Assembly: GCA_963713445.1 (NCBI GenBank)
Contig: CAVQMB010000042.1
Coordinates: 1-64,000, forward strand
DNA: 64,000 nt
Reading direction: 5' to 3'
Source of the DNA: CAVQMB01 sp963713445
GTDB lineage: Bacteria > Pseudomonadota > Gammaproteobacteria > Competibacterales > Competibacteraceae
Shown: positions 26,493-34,442 of the stretch, piece by piece
Position numbering within the stretch: the first letter of the stretch is position 1
How the letters are laid out: each line of letters begins with the position of its first letter
Notes under the pieces: model-generated
Database searches by the model: none
What the model was told of the DNA's origin: nothing
Seen by the model: only the letters and a program-made list of their open reading frames with translations
Program-made: the position numbers and the translations under genes

Positions 26493-27559
26493 TGTGGCGC
26501 CTCCGCGGTCTGCTGACGGTGCAGTTCCCGGGCCGCGGCAAGCGGTTCAACGGCGACCCGTTCGCCGGGATCCAGGCCGGCCAGGATTTCGAGGCGCGCG
26601 TCTGGCAGCGCCTCGCCGACCCGGACCTGACGGAACTCCACCCGGCCTTGCTTGCCGACCACATAGACCGCGCTGAGCTCGCTGCGCTGCACCAGGGCTT
26701 GCTGGGGGATGACAAGGCGGGCTGACTTGCCCTCGACGAAAGCTACCTTGAGAAACATGCCGGGATAGATGCCGGCCAGCTTGGGCGGCAGGTTGACCCG
26801 GACCTTGAAGACGTTGCTCTGGGGGTCAGCGTAGGGGAAGAAAGTCAGTCCGGTGGCCGCGATCCGCTTGCCGTCGGGCAGTAACACGTGAGCGTCGGCT
26901 TGGGCGCGGACCGCCGCGATCTGGCGTTGCGGAACATCGGCCACCACCCGCAGGTGGTCGAGCGAAAAGCCGCTCAACAGCGGTGCGCCGGGCTGCACCG
27001 ACTCGCCCAGAGAGATGAAACGCTGACGGACAATGCCCGAATAAGGCGCCCGGATAACGGTCTTGTCGAGTTCTTCCTGGGCCGACTTGACCCGCGCCTG
27101 GCTGGCCTGCAACTGCGCCTGGGCGGCCTGCAGCTTAGCGCGGGCGGCGTCGTAATCGGCCTGGGAACTGATCTTGCGCCGGAACAAGTTGTTGATGCGC
27201 TGGAACGCAGCCTGGGCCTCGCTGAGCTGGGCCTGAGCCTCCTCCTGCCCGGCCTGGGCCTGTTCCAGGGCGGCCTGCTGATCAGCGTCGCGTAGCCGGA
27301 CGATGACACTGCCCTGTTTGACGTAATCGTTGACGTCGGCCAGGATTTGCTGCACCCGGCCGCTGGTCTGGGCCGATACGGTACTTTGATCAACGGGTTC
27401 CACGGTCCCGGTAAGTACCAGATTGCGAGGCAGTTCGAGTTTTTGTACAGGAGCGGTCTTGAGCGCAGGCTGGGCCTGGGCCGCCAGGGTCAGGACGACC
27501 ATCACCATTCCCGCAGGCATCCACCGCAGACGACCGAATTGAGGTACCGAGATCCGCAT
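26489..27559 (-). CDS. RND efflux periplasmic adaptor subunit (MFP)
   Basis: 356 residues. An N-terminal hydrophobic segment (about 15-28, ending AQAQP) should serve as the signal peptide; no lipobox is visible. Then come the half-motif of the lipoyl domain (SAQTSGRVQQILADVNDYVKQG), an alpha-helical hairpin very rich in Ala/Gln (about 90-160), the second half of the lipoyl domain (IRAPYSGIVRQRFISLGE), a beta-barrel domain, and a membrane-proximal domain at the end. It would bridge the RND pump to an outer-membrane channel, for which no gene is present. GGAG precedes the ATG. The gene reads intact, unlike the pump downstream. An AT-rich palindrome lies about 36 bp upstream. Confidence 0.9.
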   Translation of the reverse strand: MRISVPQFGRLRWMPAGMVMVVLTLAAQAQPALKTAPVQKLELPRNLVLTGTVEPVDQSTVSAQTSGRVQQILADVNDYVKQGSVIVRLRDADQQAALEQAQAGQEEAQAQLSEAQAAFQRINNLFRRKISSQADYDAARAKLQAAQAQLQASQARVKSAQEELDKTVIRAPYSGIVRQRFISLGESVQPGAPLLSGFSLDHLRVVADVPQRQIAAVRAQADAHVLLPDGKRIAATGLTFFPYADPQSNVFKVRVNLPPKLAGIYPGMFLKVAFVEGKSARLVIPQQALVQRSELSAVYVVGKQGRVEFRQVRVGEALPDARLEILAGLDPGERVAVEPLAAARELHRQQTAEAPQ

Positions 27560-27594
27560 GTCAGCTCAGCTCCAGAGATAGAATCGCAATATTA

Positions 27595-27608
27595 TTAGAA
27601 TATACTAA
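27595..27608. promoter_or_regulatory. AT-rich palindrome, candidate operator for the efflux operon
   Basis: TTAGAATATACTAA is a near-perfect 14-bp palindrome with arms TTAG and CTAA. It lies in a roughly 50-bp AT-rich island between the adaptor gene and the divergent FNR-type regulator, in otherwise GC-rich DNA. On the minus strand, TTGTAA and TAATAT flank it with a 15-bp spacer, which suggests it overlaps the efflux promoter. Palindromes of this kind are used by ArsR- and TetR-type repressors; the protein is not identified. Confidence 0.4.
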
Positions 27609-27778
27609 ATTACAAAAAACTAATATTCAACGCCTGATTCGCTCAGGCTAGCGTGATTGTCGGCGGCCGTCGCTACGTAGTTTCCGCAATGCAGCTACGT
27701 GCTATTGCGAATTTCCGCTGCAGCCATCATCCGGCACTATGGAGCCTAGTCAACGAAGTCTGTGCCAAGGGGGTAGCC

Positions 27779-28534
27779 GTGTCGGACAAAACCGTCAGCA
27801 TCGTCGAAACAAACGCGACCACGCCGGCCTGCAGCGGTGCCCATCTGTGCCTGTGCGGCGGCGCCGGCCAAGTGACCCAGCGGGCTATGCAACCGAGCCT
27901 TCGCCAGGGGCGGGTGGTGGAGCGCGGCCAGCGACTGTTCGATCTGGGCGAGCCCTTCCGCGCACTCTATGCAGTTCGTTCGGGTTCGGTAAAAGTTTAC
28001 ACCCTCAGCGACGAAGGCGAGGAACAGGTCCTGGGATTCTATCTGCCCGGCGAGATTCTGGGGCTGGCGGCGATCGATCGGGGCTACCACGATTGCGGTG
28101 CGGTGGCGCTGGAAACCAGCAGTATCTGTGAACTGCCGTTCGGGCGGCTGGAGCAGCTCAGCTCGGATGTGCCGGAAATCCAACAGCGGCTGTATCGTAT
28201 CTACGCCCGCGAGATCGCGCGTGATCATGCCCAGTTGCAGTGTCTTGGCAAGCACAGTGCGGAACAGCGTCTGGCGCATTTTCTGATCAACCTGTCGGCA
28301 CGCTTTGCCGCGCGCGGGTATTCAGCGGACGAATTCCATCTCAGCATGTCGCGCCACGATATCGGTAACTACCTCGGACTGGCCCTGGAGACAGTGAGCC
28401 GGCTCCTGGCGCGCTTCCAGAATCAGGGCCTGCTGGCGGTCAACCGGCGTCACGTTCGCATCCTCAATCGAGCCGCCTTGCGGGTACTGAGCGGTATCAG
28501 CGATTCGGCCGAAAGCCCGCGCAAAGTCCACTAG
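27779..28534 (+). CDS. Crp/Fnr family transcriptional regulator, FNR-like with altered cysteine motif
   Basis: 251 residues from a GTG start at 27779 that has AAGGGGG just upstream; the longer open frame before it is not homologous. It follows E. coli FNR along its whole length: cyclic-nucleotide-like domain (LYAVRSGSVKVYTLSDEGEEQ), long dimer helix, and a C-terminal helix-turn-helix at about 189-212 (SRHDIGNYLGLALETVSRLL) whose ExxSR recognises TTGAT. Cysteines are Cys18, Cys24, Cys26, Cys106 and Cys117. Cys18-X5-Cys24-X92-Cys117 matches the E. coli Cys23-X5-Cys29-X92-Cys122 spacing exactly, but the equivalent of Cys20 is Thr15. Cys26 may replace it. It probably senses oxygen or a related redox signal. 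Confidence 0.88.
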   Translation: MSDKTVSIVETNATTPACSGAHLCLCGGAGQVTQRAMQPSLRQGRVVERGQRLFDLGEPFRALYAVRSGSVKVYTLSDEGEEQVLGFYLPGEILGLAAIDRGYHDCGAVALETSSICELPFGRLEQLSSDVPEIQQRLYRIYAREIARDHAQLQCLGKHSAEQRLAHFLINLSARFAARGYSADEFHLSMSRHDIGNYLGLALETVSRLLARFQNQGLLAVNRRHVRILNRAALRVLSGISDSAESPRKVH

Positions 28535-28880
28535 CACAAGCGTGCGCCGCGCCAGTGCCGCTATCGTTCCGGTGCTGCGCGGGATATGTTGACGCAGGCT
28601 CCTTTTGTCCGCACGGCCCGCTTCCCTGTCCGGGTCTTGACAACAGACTGCCGGGAACCAGTCGGCACCGGGCTGCCTGGTTCAGATTGGCGTGTCGGGC
28701 TCCATTTTGACGCCGGAATTGGTTCAACGTGGTTTTCTGCCGTAGCGGCGCGCGCTATCCTGAAACACCTTGCTGATATGAGTTGATTCCGATCCGGGTT
28801 GCGCGGAATCGCGCCGGCGTGATTTGTCGCGGGGCAATGAATCGGACAGTTGACTTTTCACCGGTTGGAGTAACGATGCG
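28535..28880. other. 346-bp intergenic region without a supported gene
   Basis: Between the FNR-type gene and the PF10118 gene. Short open frames exist on both strands, but none has a good ribosome-binding site or recognisable content. An inverted repeat AACCAG/CTGGTT at 28656-28682 could form a weak hairpin after the regulator gene; no T-run follows. TTGACA at 28637-28642 has no matching -10. GC content falls towards the right end, leading into the less GC-rich gene downstream, which has TTGGAG before its ATG. Confidence 0.5.
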
Positions 28881-29735
28881 ATGAGTAGTCCGGCTGATGC
28901 CAGGGTCAAAGTGACCCCGCGCAAATTCTCCGGTGAGTTTCCAGATGATGTCCCGCGCTTTTGGTTCCGGGGTAATCCCATTTTAACCAATATGCTGAAT
29001 ACCTATACGGTGCTGGTCCCCGACAATGAGCATTATTATATGCGTAATATACGTATTGCGTCGGACAGGATTCGCAATGAAAAGCTAAAGAAAACTATTC
29101 GGGACTTTATCCGGCAGGAGGGCCAGCATGGAATCGCACACAAGCGTTTCTGGAAGAATCTTTCCAGTCAGGGACTGAAATACCAGGGTTTTCTAAGGCT
29201 CACTGACGCCCTGAGTTACCGGTTTCTGGAATCGGTGTTCCCGTTGTCGGTTCAGCTTGCCGTCATCGCAGCGGTAGAGCATATCAACGCCTATATGGGG
29301 CATATTTTCATCCAGGGGGATCTGCTGCGGGATGCCGACTCCCGCAAGCGTTTGTTGTTCAGTTGGCATTTTGCCGAGGAGATCGAGCACAAAGCGGTTG
29401 CTTACGATGTTTTCCAGACGGTTAGCGGGAATTATCTTCTCAGAGTTGCCGGTATGATGCTGACGGCGCCGGTGTTCTACTTTTTTAGTTTGATGGGGAC
29501 TGTCTATTTTTCCTGGCAGTGGGGTAAGTTGTTCAGTATGAAATCGTGGGCCGGTTGGTTCGCGTTCCTGTTCTTACGGGAGAAAGTTGCCTTCAAGTCG
29601 CTGTACATGTTGCTGTTGTACTTCAAGCCGGGGTTTCATCCCAACGAGATTGCTGATTATGACTTGGCAAGATCGGTCTTCGAGTCCGAAGCCTTCAAGG
29701 CCGTTAGTAGTCAAGTGGACCTGCAGGCGACTTAG
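28881..29735 (+). CDS. PF10118-type predicted metal-dependent hydrolase
   Basis: 284 residues. Matches the family called predicted metal-dependent hydrolase, whose fold is ferritin-like. Candidate metal ligands are in FIRQEGQHGIAHKRF (about residue 78), AAVEHINAY (about residue 135) and WHFAEEIEHKAVAYDVF (about residue 170): paired Glu/His motifs of a di-metal helical bundle. A hydrophobic stretch at about 195-225 may attach it to the membrane. GC content is visibly lower than in its neighbours, so it may have been acquired separately. It is followed 37 bp later by an oxidoreductase gene in the same direction. The family's reaction is not established. Confidence 0.8.
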   Translation: MSSPADARVKVTPRKFSGEFPDDVPRFWFRGNPILTNMLNTYTVLVPDNEHYYMRNIRIASDRIRNEKLKKTIRDFIRQEGQHGIAHKRFWKNLSSQGLKYQGFLRLTDALSYRFLESVFPLSVQLAVIAAVEHINAYMGHIFIQGDLLRDADSRKRLLFSWHFAEEIEHKAVAYDVFQTVSGNYLLRVAGMMLTAPVFYFFSLMGTVYFSWQWGKLFSMKSWAGWFAFLFLREKVAFKSLYMLLLYFKPGFHPNEIADYDLARSVFESEAFKAVSSQVDLQAT

Positions 29736-29772
29736 AGATGACTCGTTTATTTTGGGAGTGGAGCATGAATTT

Positions 29773-30783
29773 ATGAACGATGTGGCCGTGAACCGGCAAT
29801 GGCGCCTGATCAACCGACCGCTGGCAGAACCGGGTCAAGCTGACTTCGAACTGCGTGAGGTCTCGCTGGCGCAGCCTGCCCGGGGTCAGGTTCGGGTGCG
29901 CACCCAGTGGCTTTCGGTCGATCCCTACATGCGTGGGCGGATGCGGGCGGGCCCGTCCTATGCACCTGCCGTGGAGCTGGGTGAGGTGATGGTCGGCGAG
30001 GGTGTTGGCGAGGTGGTTGCCTCGCAAGCGCCCGGGCTGGAGGTCGGCGCCATCGTGGCAGGGCGTTTCGGCTGGCAGACTGAGCCGCTGGTGGAAGCGG
30101 CTGTCCTGCGCCGGGTCGACCCCGGCCTGGCACCAGTGCAGACCGCGCTTGGTGTGCTGGGCATGCCGGGCTTAACGGCCTACTTCGGCCTGCTGGAGGT
30201 GGGACAGCCGGTTGCAGGGGAGACCGTAGTGGTCTCGGCGGCAGCCGGTGCCGTCGGTGCCGTGGTCGGGCAGATCGCCCGGATCAAGGGCTGTCGGGTA
30301 GTCGGTATTGTCGGCTCTGCTGCCAAGTGCCGCTATCTGCAGGACGAACTGGGTTTCGATGCGGCCGTGGATTATCATTCCGACAATCTTGGCCTGGCAC
30401 TGGCGAAGGTCTGCCCGGACGGCATCGACGTCTACTTTGACAATGTCGGTGGCCGTATCCTGGACACCGTACTGGATTACATCAATCTGCATGCCCGTAT
30501 CGCGATATGCGGTATGATTTCGGAATACAATCTGCCGGCCCCTGAGTGCGTGCCGCGCCCGACCCGCCACCTGCTGGTTCACCGGGCCCGGATGCAAGGG
30601 CTTCTGGTGTCGGACTGGAGCGAGCGGTTTCCGGAGGGAGTCGGGCAACTGGCTGTATGGCTGCGGGCCGGCCGACTCAAGTACCGCGAGGATGTGGTGC
30701 GCGGCTTCGAGAATATGCCGCAAGCGTTGCTGCGCCTGTTCCATGGCGAGAACTTCGGCAAGCAGCTGGTCAGGGTCGCCTGA
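29773..30783 (+). CDS. zinc-independent MDR oxidoreductase (CurA/YncB-like, NADP-dependent)
   Basis: 336 residues. Medium-chain dehydrogenase/reductase fold of the leukotriene B4 dehydrogenase/CurA group, which reduces the double bond of enones with NADPH. Visible motifs are SVDPYMRGRM (about 45-54), GMPGLTAYFGLLEVG, and the nucleotide-binding loop VVSAAAGAVGAVVGQIARIKG, followed by DVYFDNVGGRILD. No structural or catalytic zinc ligands are seen, as expected. The start is ATG 29773, with GGAG at 29760-29763; two nearby upstream starts are out of frame or add only a few residues. It may be co-transcribed with the PF10118 gene. The substrate is unknown. Confidence 0.9.
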   Translation: MNDVAVNRQWRLINRPLAEPGQADFELREVSLAQPARGQVRVRTQWLSVDPYMRGRMRAGPSYAPAVELGEVMVGEGVGEVVASQAPGLEVGAIVAGRFGWQTEPLVEAAVLRRVDPGLAPVQTALGVLGMPGLTAYFGLLEVGQPVAGETVVVSAAAGAVGAVVGQIARIKGCRVVGIVGSAAKCRYLQDELGFDAAVDYHSDNLGLALAKVCPDGIDVYFDNVGGRILDTVLDYINLHARIAICGMISEYNLPAPECVPRPTRHLLVHRARMQGLLVSDWSERFPEGVGQLAVWLRAGRLKYREDVVRGFENMPQALLRLFHGENFGKQLVRVA

Positions 30784-30797
30784 CCGGCGGCGGGCCG

Positions 30798-31907
30798 TTA
30801 GGCCGGGTAGATACCGCCCAGCACGCGCGCTCCGCGAGCGCCGGTAACACTGGGTAGATTGCCGGGCTGGCCGCACCATGTGCGCCAGGCCAGCCAGGCG
30901 AACCCAAGGGCTTCCAGGTAGTCCGGGTCGATACCCAGTGAACTTGTGGGTTGGACCCCGATGGATTCGAGTTGCGTCCGCAGAGCCGTCATCACTACCG
31001 GGTTGCGGGCACCACCGCCACAGACCAGAAGTTCCTGGGTTGCCGGGGCGTACTGCCGGAGCGCAGCCGCGATGGTGTGAGCCGTAAGCGCGGTCAAGGT
31101 GGCCTGCACGTCTGCGGGCGGTGTGGCCGCAACCATGTTGAGACGCGCCTCCAGCCAGTTGAGCTGAAACAGTTCGCGACCGGTGCTCTTGGGGGGCTGC
31201 CGCTGGAAATAGGCCTCCTCCAGGAGCTGTGCGAGCAATTCGGGGATGACCCGGCCGCTTGCGGCCCAGGCGCCGTCGCGGTCCAGTGGCGTGTGCAGAT
31301 GGCGTTCCGCCCAGGCATCGAGCAAGGCATTGCCGGGACCGGTGTCAAAGCCGATCACTTCGGCTAAAGGGTCGGCTGGCAGCAGTGTGATGTTGGCGAT
31401 GCCGCCGATGTTGACCACGGCCCGTTCAACGGCCGTGCTGCGGAAGAAGGCATTGTGGAACGCAGGTGCCAGCGGCGCGCCCTGGCCACCCGCTGCCATA
31501 TCGCGCCGGCGGAAGTCTGCAACCACAGCAATACCGGTAAGCTCAGCCAACAGGCTCGGATTGCCGATCTGCACTGAATAGGGCTCGTGACCGTCGGGTT
31601 CGTGGCGGATGGTCTGACCATGACTGCCGATAGCAGTGATGGTGGCCGGATCCACACGGGCCCGCTCCAGTAACACCGTGACGGCTTCGGCGAATAGCCG
31701 GGCAACTGCGTTGTCCAGCCGGGCCAGTCTGTCAAGCTCCCGAGGCCCGCTGTGATGGAACGCCAGCAGGCCCTGACGCAGCGGTTCTGGCAGGGGGTAT
31801 TCGTGACGTTCCAGGATTTGCGGGGGATGGCTGTGGAAGTCGGCCAGCACCGCATCAACCGCATCGGCGCTGGTGCCCGATATCAGGCCGATGAAAAGGC
31901 GGCTCAT
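30798..31907 (-). CDS. anmK: anhydro-N-acetylmuramic acid kinase
   Basis: 369 residues. Phosphorylates and hydrolyses 1,6-anhydro-MurNAc recovered from cell-wall turnover, feeding it into the MurNAc 6-phosphate route. The ASKHA-fold kinase features are visible: ISGTSADAVDAVL at the start, IGSHGQTIRHEP, VADFRRRDMAAGGQGAPL with the catalytic Asp, NIGGIANITLL and FDTGPGNALLDAW, and CGGGARNPVVM near the end. The first loop reads GTSADAVD where most relatives have GTSMDGVD. It follows the M23 peptidase gene on the same strand, a common gammaproteobacterial pairing. Confidence 0.95.
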   Translation of the reverse strand: MSRLFIGLISGTSADAVDAVLADFHSHPPQILERHEYPLPEPLRQGLLAFHHSGPRELDRLARLDNAVARLFAEAVTVLLERARVDPATITAIGSHGQTIRHEPDGHEPYSVQIGNPSLLAELTGIAVVADFRRRDMAAGGQGAPLAPAFHNAFFRSTAVERAVVNIGGIANITLLPADPLAEVIGFDTGPGNALLDAWAERHLHTPLDRDGAWAASGRVIPELLAQLLEEAYFQRQPPKSTGRELFQLNWLEARLNMVAATPPADVQATLTALTAHTIAAALRQYAPATQELLVCGGGARNPVVMTALRTQLESIGVQPTSSLGIDPDYLEALGFAWLAWRTWCGQPGNLPSVTGARGARVLGGIYPA

Positions 31908-31913
31908 GGCGGG

Positions 31914-33329
31914 TCAGTCACCACGCAACGCGACCCGGGTCCGGTTCAGTAAATCGATCTGGGCCAGCAACGGGGCGGCCTGGTTGCGGAACGCTGCCAG
32001 CCGGCTGGGCGCTATCGGCGGATCACCGGGCAGGGCTACGGTCGCCGGATTGCGTGGTACGCCGTCGATCCGAACCTCGTAGTGCAGGTGCGGTCCGGTG
32101 GCGAGGCCGGTGGCGCCGACATACCCGATCACCTGACCCTTGGTGACGCGTTCGCCATCGTGCAGACCGGGATTGAATCGGACCATGTGGGCGTACAGCG
32201 TTTCGTAGCCGCGACCGTGGTCAATCATGATGGTCTTGCCGTAGCCGTGCATCCAGTCGCGATACTCGATGACACCGTCACCCGCAGCCTTGATCGGCGT
32301 GCCACGCGGTGCTGCCAGATCGATTCCGGTATGGGGCCGCACCACGCCCAGAATCGGGTGCATTCGGGCGGCGCCGAAGGGCGAGCTGACGCGCTCGAAA
32401 TGCAGCGGGTAGCGCATCAGAGCCGGTTCGATGCCTTTACCGTCGGGTGTGTAGTAGTGTAGGCGGCCCTGATGGTCGGGAAAGCCAACTGCCACATAGC
32501 GATGGCCGCTTAATTCCAGGTCAGCCGCGAGGATATCACCATCACCCAGCTTCTCGCCGTTGAAGAAATGTTCCCGATAAATGATGGTGAAGCGGTCGTT
32601 GGCCTTGACGTCCTTGGCGAAATCGATGCGGTGAGCGAATATTCGCTCCAGCCGGCGACTCAGTACCGGTGACAACCCGGCCCGGGCAGCAGAATCGAGA
32701 AAACTGCCGTGTACGCTGCCGGTGGCGAACGCGGTCCGCTGTTCGATCATGCTGGAGCATTTGCTGACCTGGTAGCCCGAATCCTCACGCGCGATGCGTA
32801 TGGCACCCAGTGCCGGTGTTTCGAAAACCAGCTCCTTGAGCTGACCATCGGCCCGGTGGAGTCGCAATATCAGACCGACCGGCAGGTTCCGCAAGGTCTT
32901 GGCGGCAGGGTTATCACTGTGCAATATCGTCCGTGCATCGTCAGCGGGCAGACCCAGGCTGTCGAAAATGCTGGCCAGCGTATCGCCCTGTTGCACGGTG
33001 ACGGTTTGCCAGTTGCCCAACTGCGGCTGCCAGCTCGGGTTGTACAGCGCACCTTCATCGGCAGGGGGCAGTTTAAGCGATTCCATGATCTGGCCATGGC
33101 CATCAATTTTACCGTCCAGGGCGGTAACGTGCCCTTTGAGCGGGAAGCCAAAGGCCAGTGCCGCCACGGCGCAGGCCACCACCAGGCTGACCACATGGAC
33201 CGATGACGGTAGCCGCTGGGTCTGCACCGGCGTCGCCTGCGGGGGCGCGAGTTCCGCCGTGGCACGTTCTATCCCTGATAGACGCCGACTGTGATGCCGC
33301 GTCGCCTGATACCTGGAACGCTTATACAT
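31914..33329 (-). CDS. M23 family murein peptidase with LysM/OapA-like domain
   Basis: 471 residues. A cytoplasmic basic N-terminus is followed by one membrane helix (about 45-65), so the protein is anchored in the inner membrane facing the periplasm. A LysM-like/opacity-associated segment comes next (about 95-150, with TVQQGDTLASIFDSLGL), then a middle domain, then the LytM/M23 zinc peptidase domain at about 310-410 with HPILGVVRPHTGIDLAAPRG and ATGPHLHYEVRIDG holding the His/Asp ligands and the catalytic His. It should cut D,D cross-links in peptidoglycan, like MepM. The set is complete and probably active. Located directly upstream of anmK. Confidence 0.92.
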   Translation of the reverse strand: MYKRSRYQATRHHSRRLSGIERATAELAPPQATPVQTQRLPSSVHVVSLVVACAVAALAFGFPLKGHVTALDGKIDGHGQIMESLKLPPADEGALYNPSWQPQLGNWQTVTVQQGDTLASIFDSLGLPADDARTILHSDNPAAKTLRNLPVGLILRLHRADGQLKELVFETPALGAIRIAREDSGYQVSKCSSMIEQRTAFATGSVHGSFLDSAARAGLSPVLSRRLERIFAHRIDFAKDVKANDRFTIIYREHFFNGEKLGDGDILAADLELSGHRYVAVGFPDHQGRLHYYTPDGKGIEPALMRYPLHFERVSSPFGAARMHPILGVVRPHTGIDLAAPRGTPIKAAGDGVIEYRDWMHGYGKTIMIDHGRGYETLYAHMVRFNPGLHDGERVTKGQVIGYVGATGLATGPHLHYEVRIDGVPRNPATVALPGDPPIAPSRLAAFRNQAAPLLAQIDLLNRTRVALRGD

Positions 33330-33497
33330 AAGACAGGCCGACAGTCCCGGTTTATCCGTATTCTAGGAATCAGTATGCAAATCTAGCAACTGGACCGTTG
33401 CAGGTCAAACCGCAACTCGCCGAAATGCTGGCGCTCACTGCTGGGAGGTTTATTGACTGCCATATTTCACAATAGCGTAAGGGTCTTGGGCAGTTGC

Positions 33498-33527
33498 TTG
33501 ATTTGTCTTGTTGCTGCGCAGCATAAT
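33498..33527 (+). promoter_or_regulatory. candidate promoter for coaD
   Basis: TTGATT at 33498-33503 and CATAAT at 33522-33527, 18 bp apart, in an AT-rich part of the 237-bp divergent region. It ends about 40 bp before the coaD ATG. Both boxes fit the sigma-70 consensus loosely. Confidence 0.35.
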
Positions 33528-33566
33528 CGTTCACCCATTTATCGCTGACGGACCGCTGGAGAACGC

Positions 33567-34061
33567 ATGAAGATAACGGCGATCTATCCGGGTACCTTTG
33601 ATCCGGTAACCAACGGCCACGCCGATCTGGTGCAGCGTGCTGCCAGTATGTTCGATCGCCTGGTGGTTGCGGTCGCGCCTAATCGTGCTAAACAGCCACT
33701 GTTCTCGCTTGAGGAAAGGGTCGAGCTGGTGCAGGCGATGGTATCCGATCTCGGCCTGGCCAGTGTGGAAGTCCGTAGCTTCCCCGGCTTACTGGTCGAC
33801 TTTGCGCGCGCTGCCGGCGCCGGCGTCATCGTTCGTGGACTGCGGGCAGTGTCGGATTTCGAGTACGAGTTCCAGTTGGCCGGCATGAACCGCAGACTGG
33901 ATCCGGACATTGAAACGGTCTTTTTGGCGCCCGCGGAACAGTACGCCTTTCTGTCATCGAGCATGGTGCGGGAAATTGCCATGCTGGGTGGCGATGTGTC
34001 GCAGTTCGTCGATACGCGGGTAGCCGCTGCGCTGCACGGTAAGTGCGCCGGCCGCAAATGA
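33567..34061 (+). CDS. coaD: phosphopantetheine adenylyltransferase
   Basis: 164 residues, the usual length. Catalyses the fourth step of coenzyme A synthesis, adding AMP from ATP to 4'-phosphopantetheine. The nucleotidyltransferase motif TxGH appears as PGTFDPVTNGHADLVQRA near the start. Further family markers are RGLRAVSDFEYEFQLAGMNR and LSSSMVREIAMLGGDVSQFV. GGAG precedes the ATG. The ferredoxin gene follows 58 bp later, a conserved gammaproteobacterial arrangement. Confidence 0.97.
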   Translation: MKITAIYPGTFDPVTNGHADLVQRAASMFDRLVVAVAPNRAKQPLFSLEERVELVQAMVSDLGLASVEVRSFPGLLVDFARAAGAGVIVRGLRAVSDFEYEFQLAGMNRRLDPDIETVFLAPAEQYAFLSSSMVREIAMLGGDVSQFVDTRVAAALHGKCAGRK

Positions 34062-34119
34062 ACCGGCTCACTTGCGGTCAAAACGCGTTGACGTCCCCCA
34101 GCCATCAGGAGCTTTAATC

Positions 34120-34371
34120 ATGGCGTTGATGATCACCGACGAGTGCATCAACTGCGACGTGTGCGAGCCGGAGTGTCCCAACGAGGCCATTTATCCGGGT
34201 GCAGAGATCTATCACATCGACCCGACCCGCTGTACCGAATGCGTGGGTCATTTCGATGAGCCGCAGTGTCGCCAGGTATGCCCGGTCGACTGCATTCCGC
34301 TGAATCCGGATCATGAGGAAACCCAGGAGCAACTGCTGGCGAAGTACCGGCGGCTGACGGAGACGGGCTAA
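34120..34371 (+). CDS. YfhL family 2[4Fe-4S] ferredoxin
   Basis: 83 residues. Two 4Fe-4S cluster motifs are visible: CINCDVCEPECP at the N-terminus and CTECVGHFDEPQCRQVCP. The longer spacing in the second motif is the hallmark of this ferredoxin subfamily (Allochromatium-type). It is a cytoplasmic one-electron carrier with low potential. AGGAG at 34106-34111 decides the ATG at 34120; the longer open frame before it has no homology. It follows coaD on the same strand. Confidence 0.94.
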   Translation: MALMITDECINCDVCEPECPNEAIYPGAEIYHIDPTRCTECVGHFDEPQCRQVCPVDCIPLNPDHEETQEQLLAKYRRLTETG

Positions 34372-34442
34372 GCACTCGTTTGCAGTTATCAGTATTCGGT
34401 TAATTTTCAATGTAACCCACTGAATTTGCGGATAACTGACGA

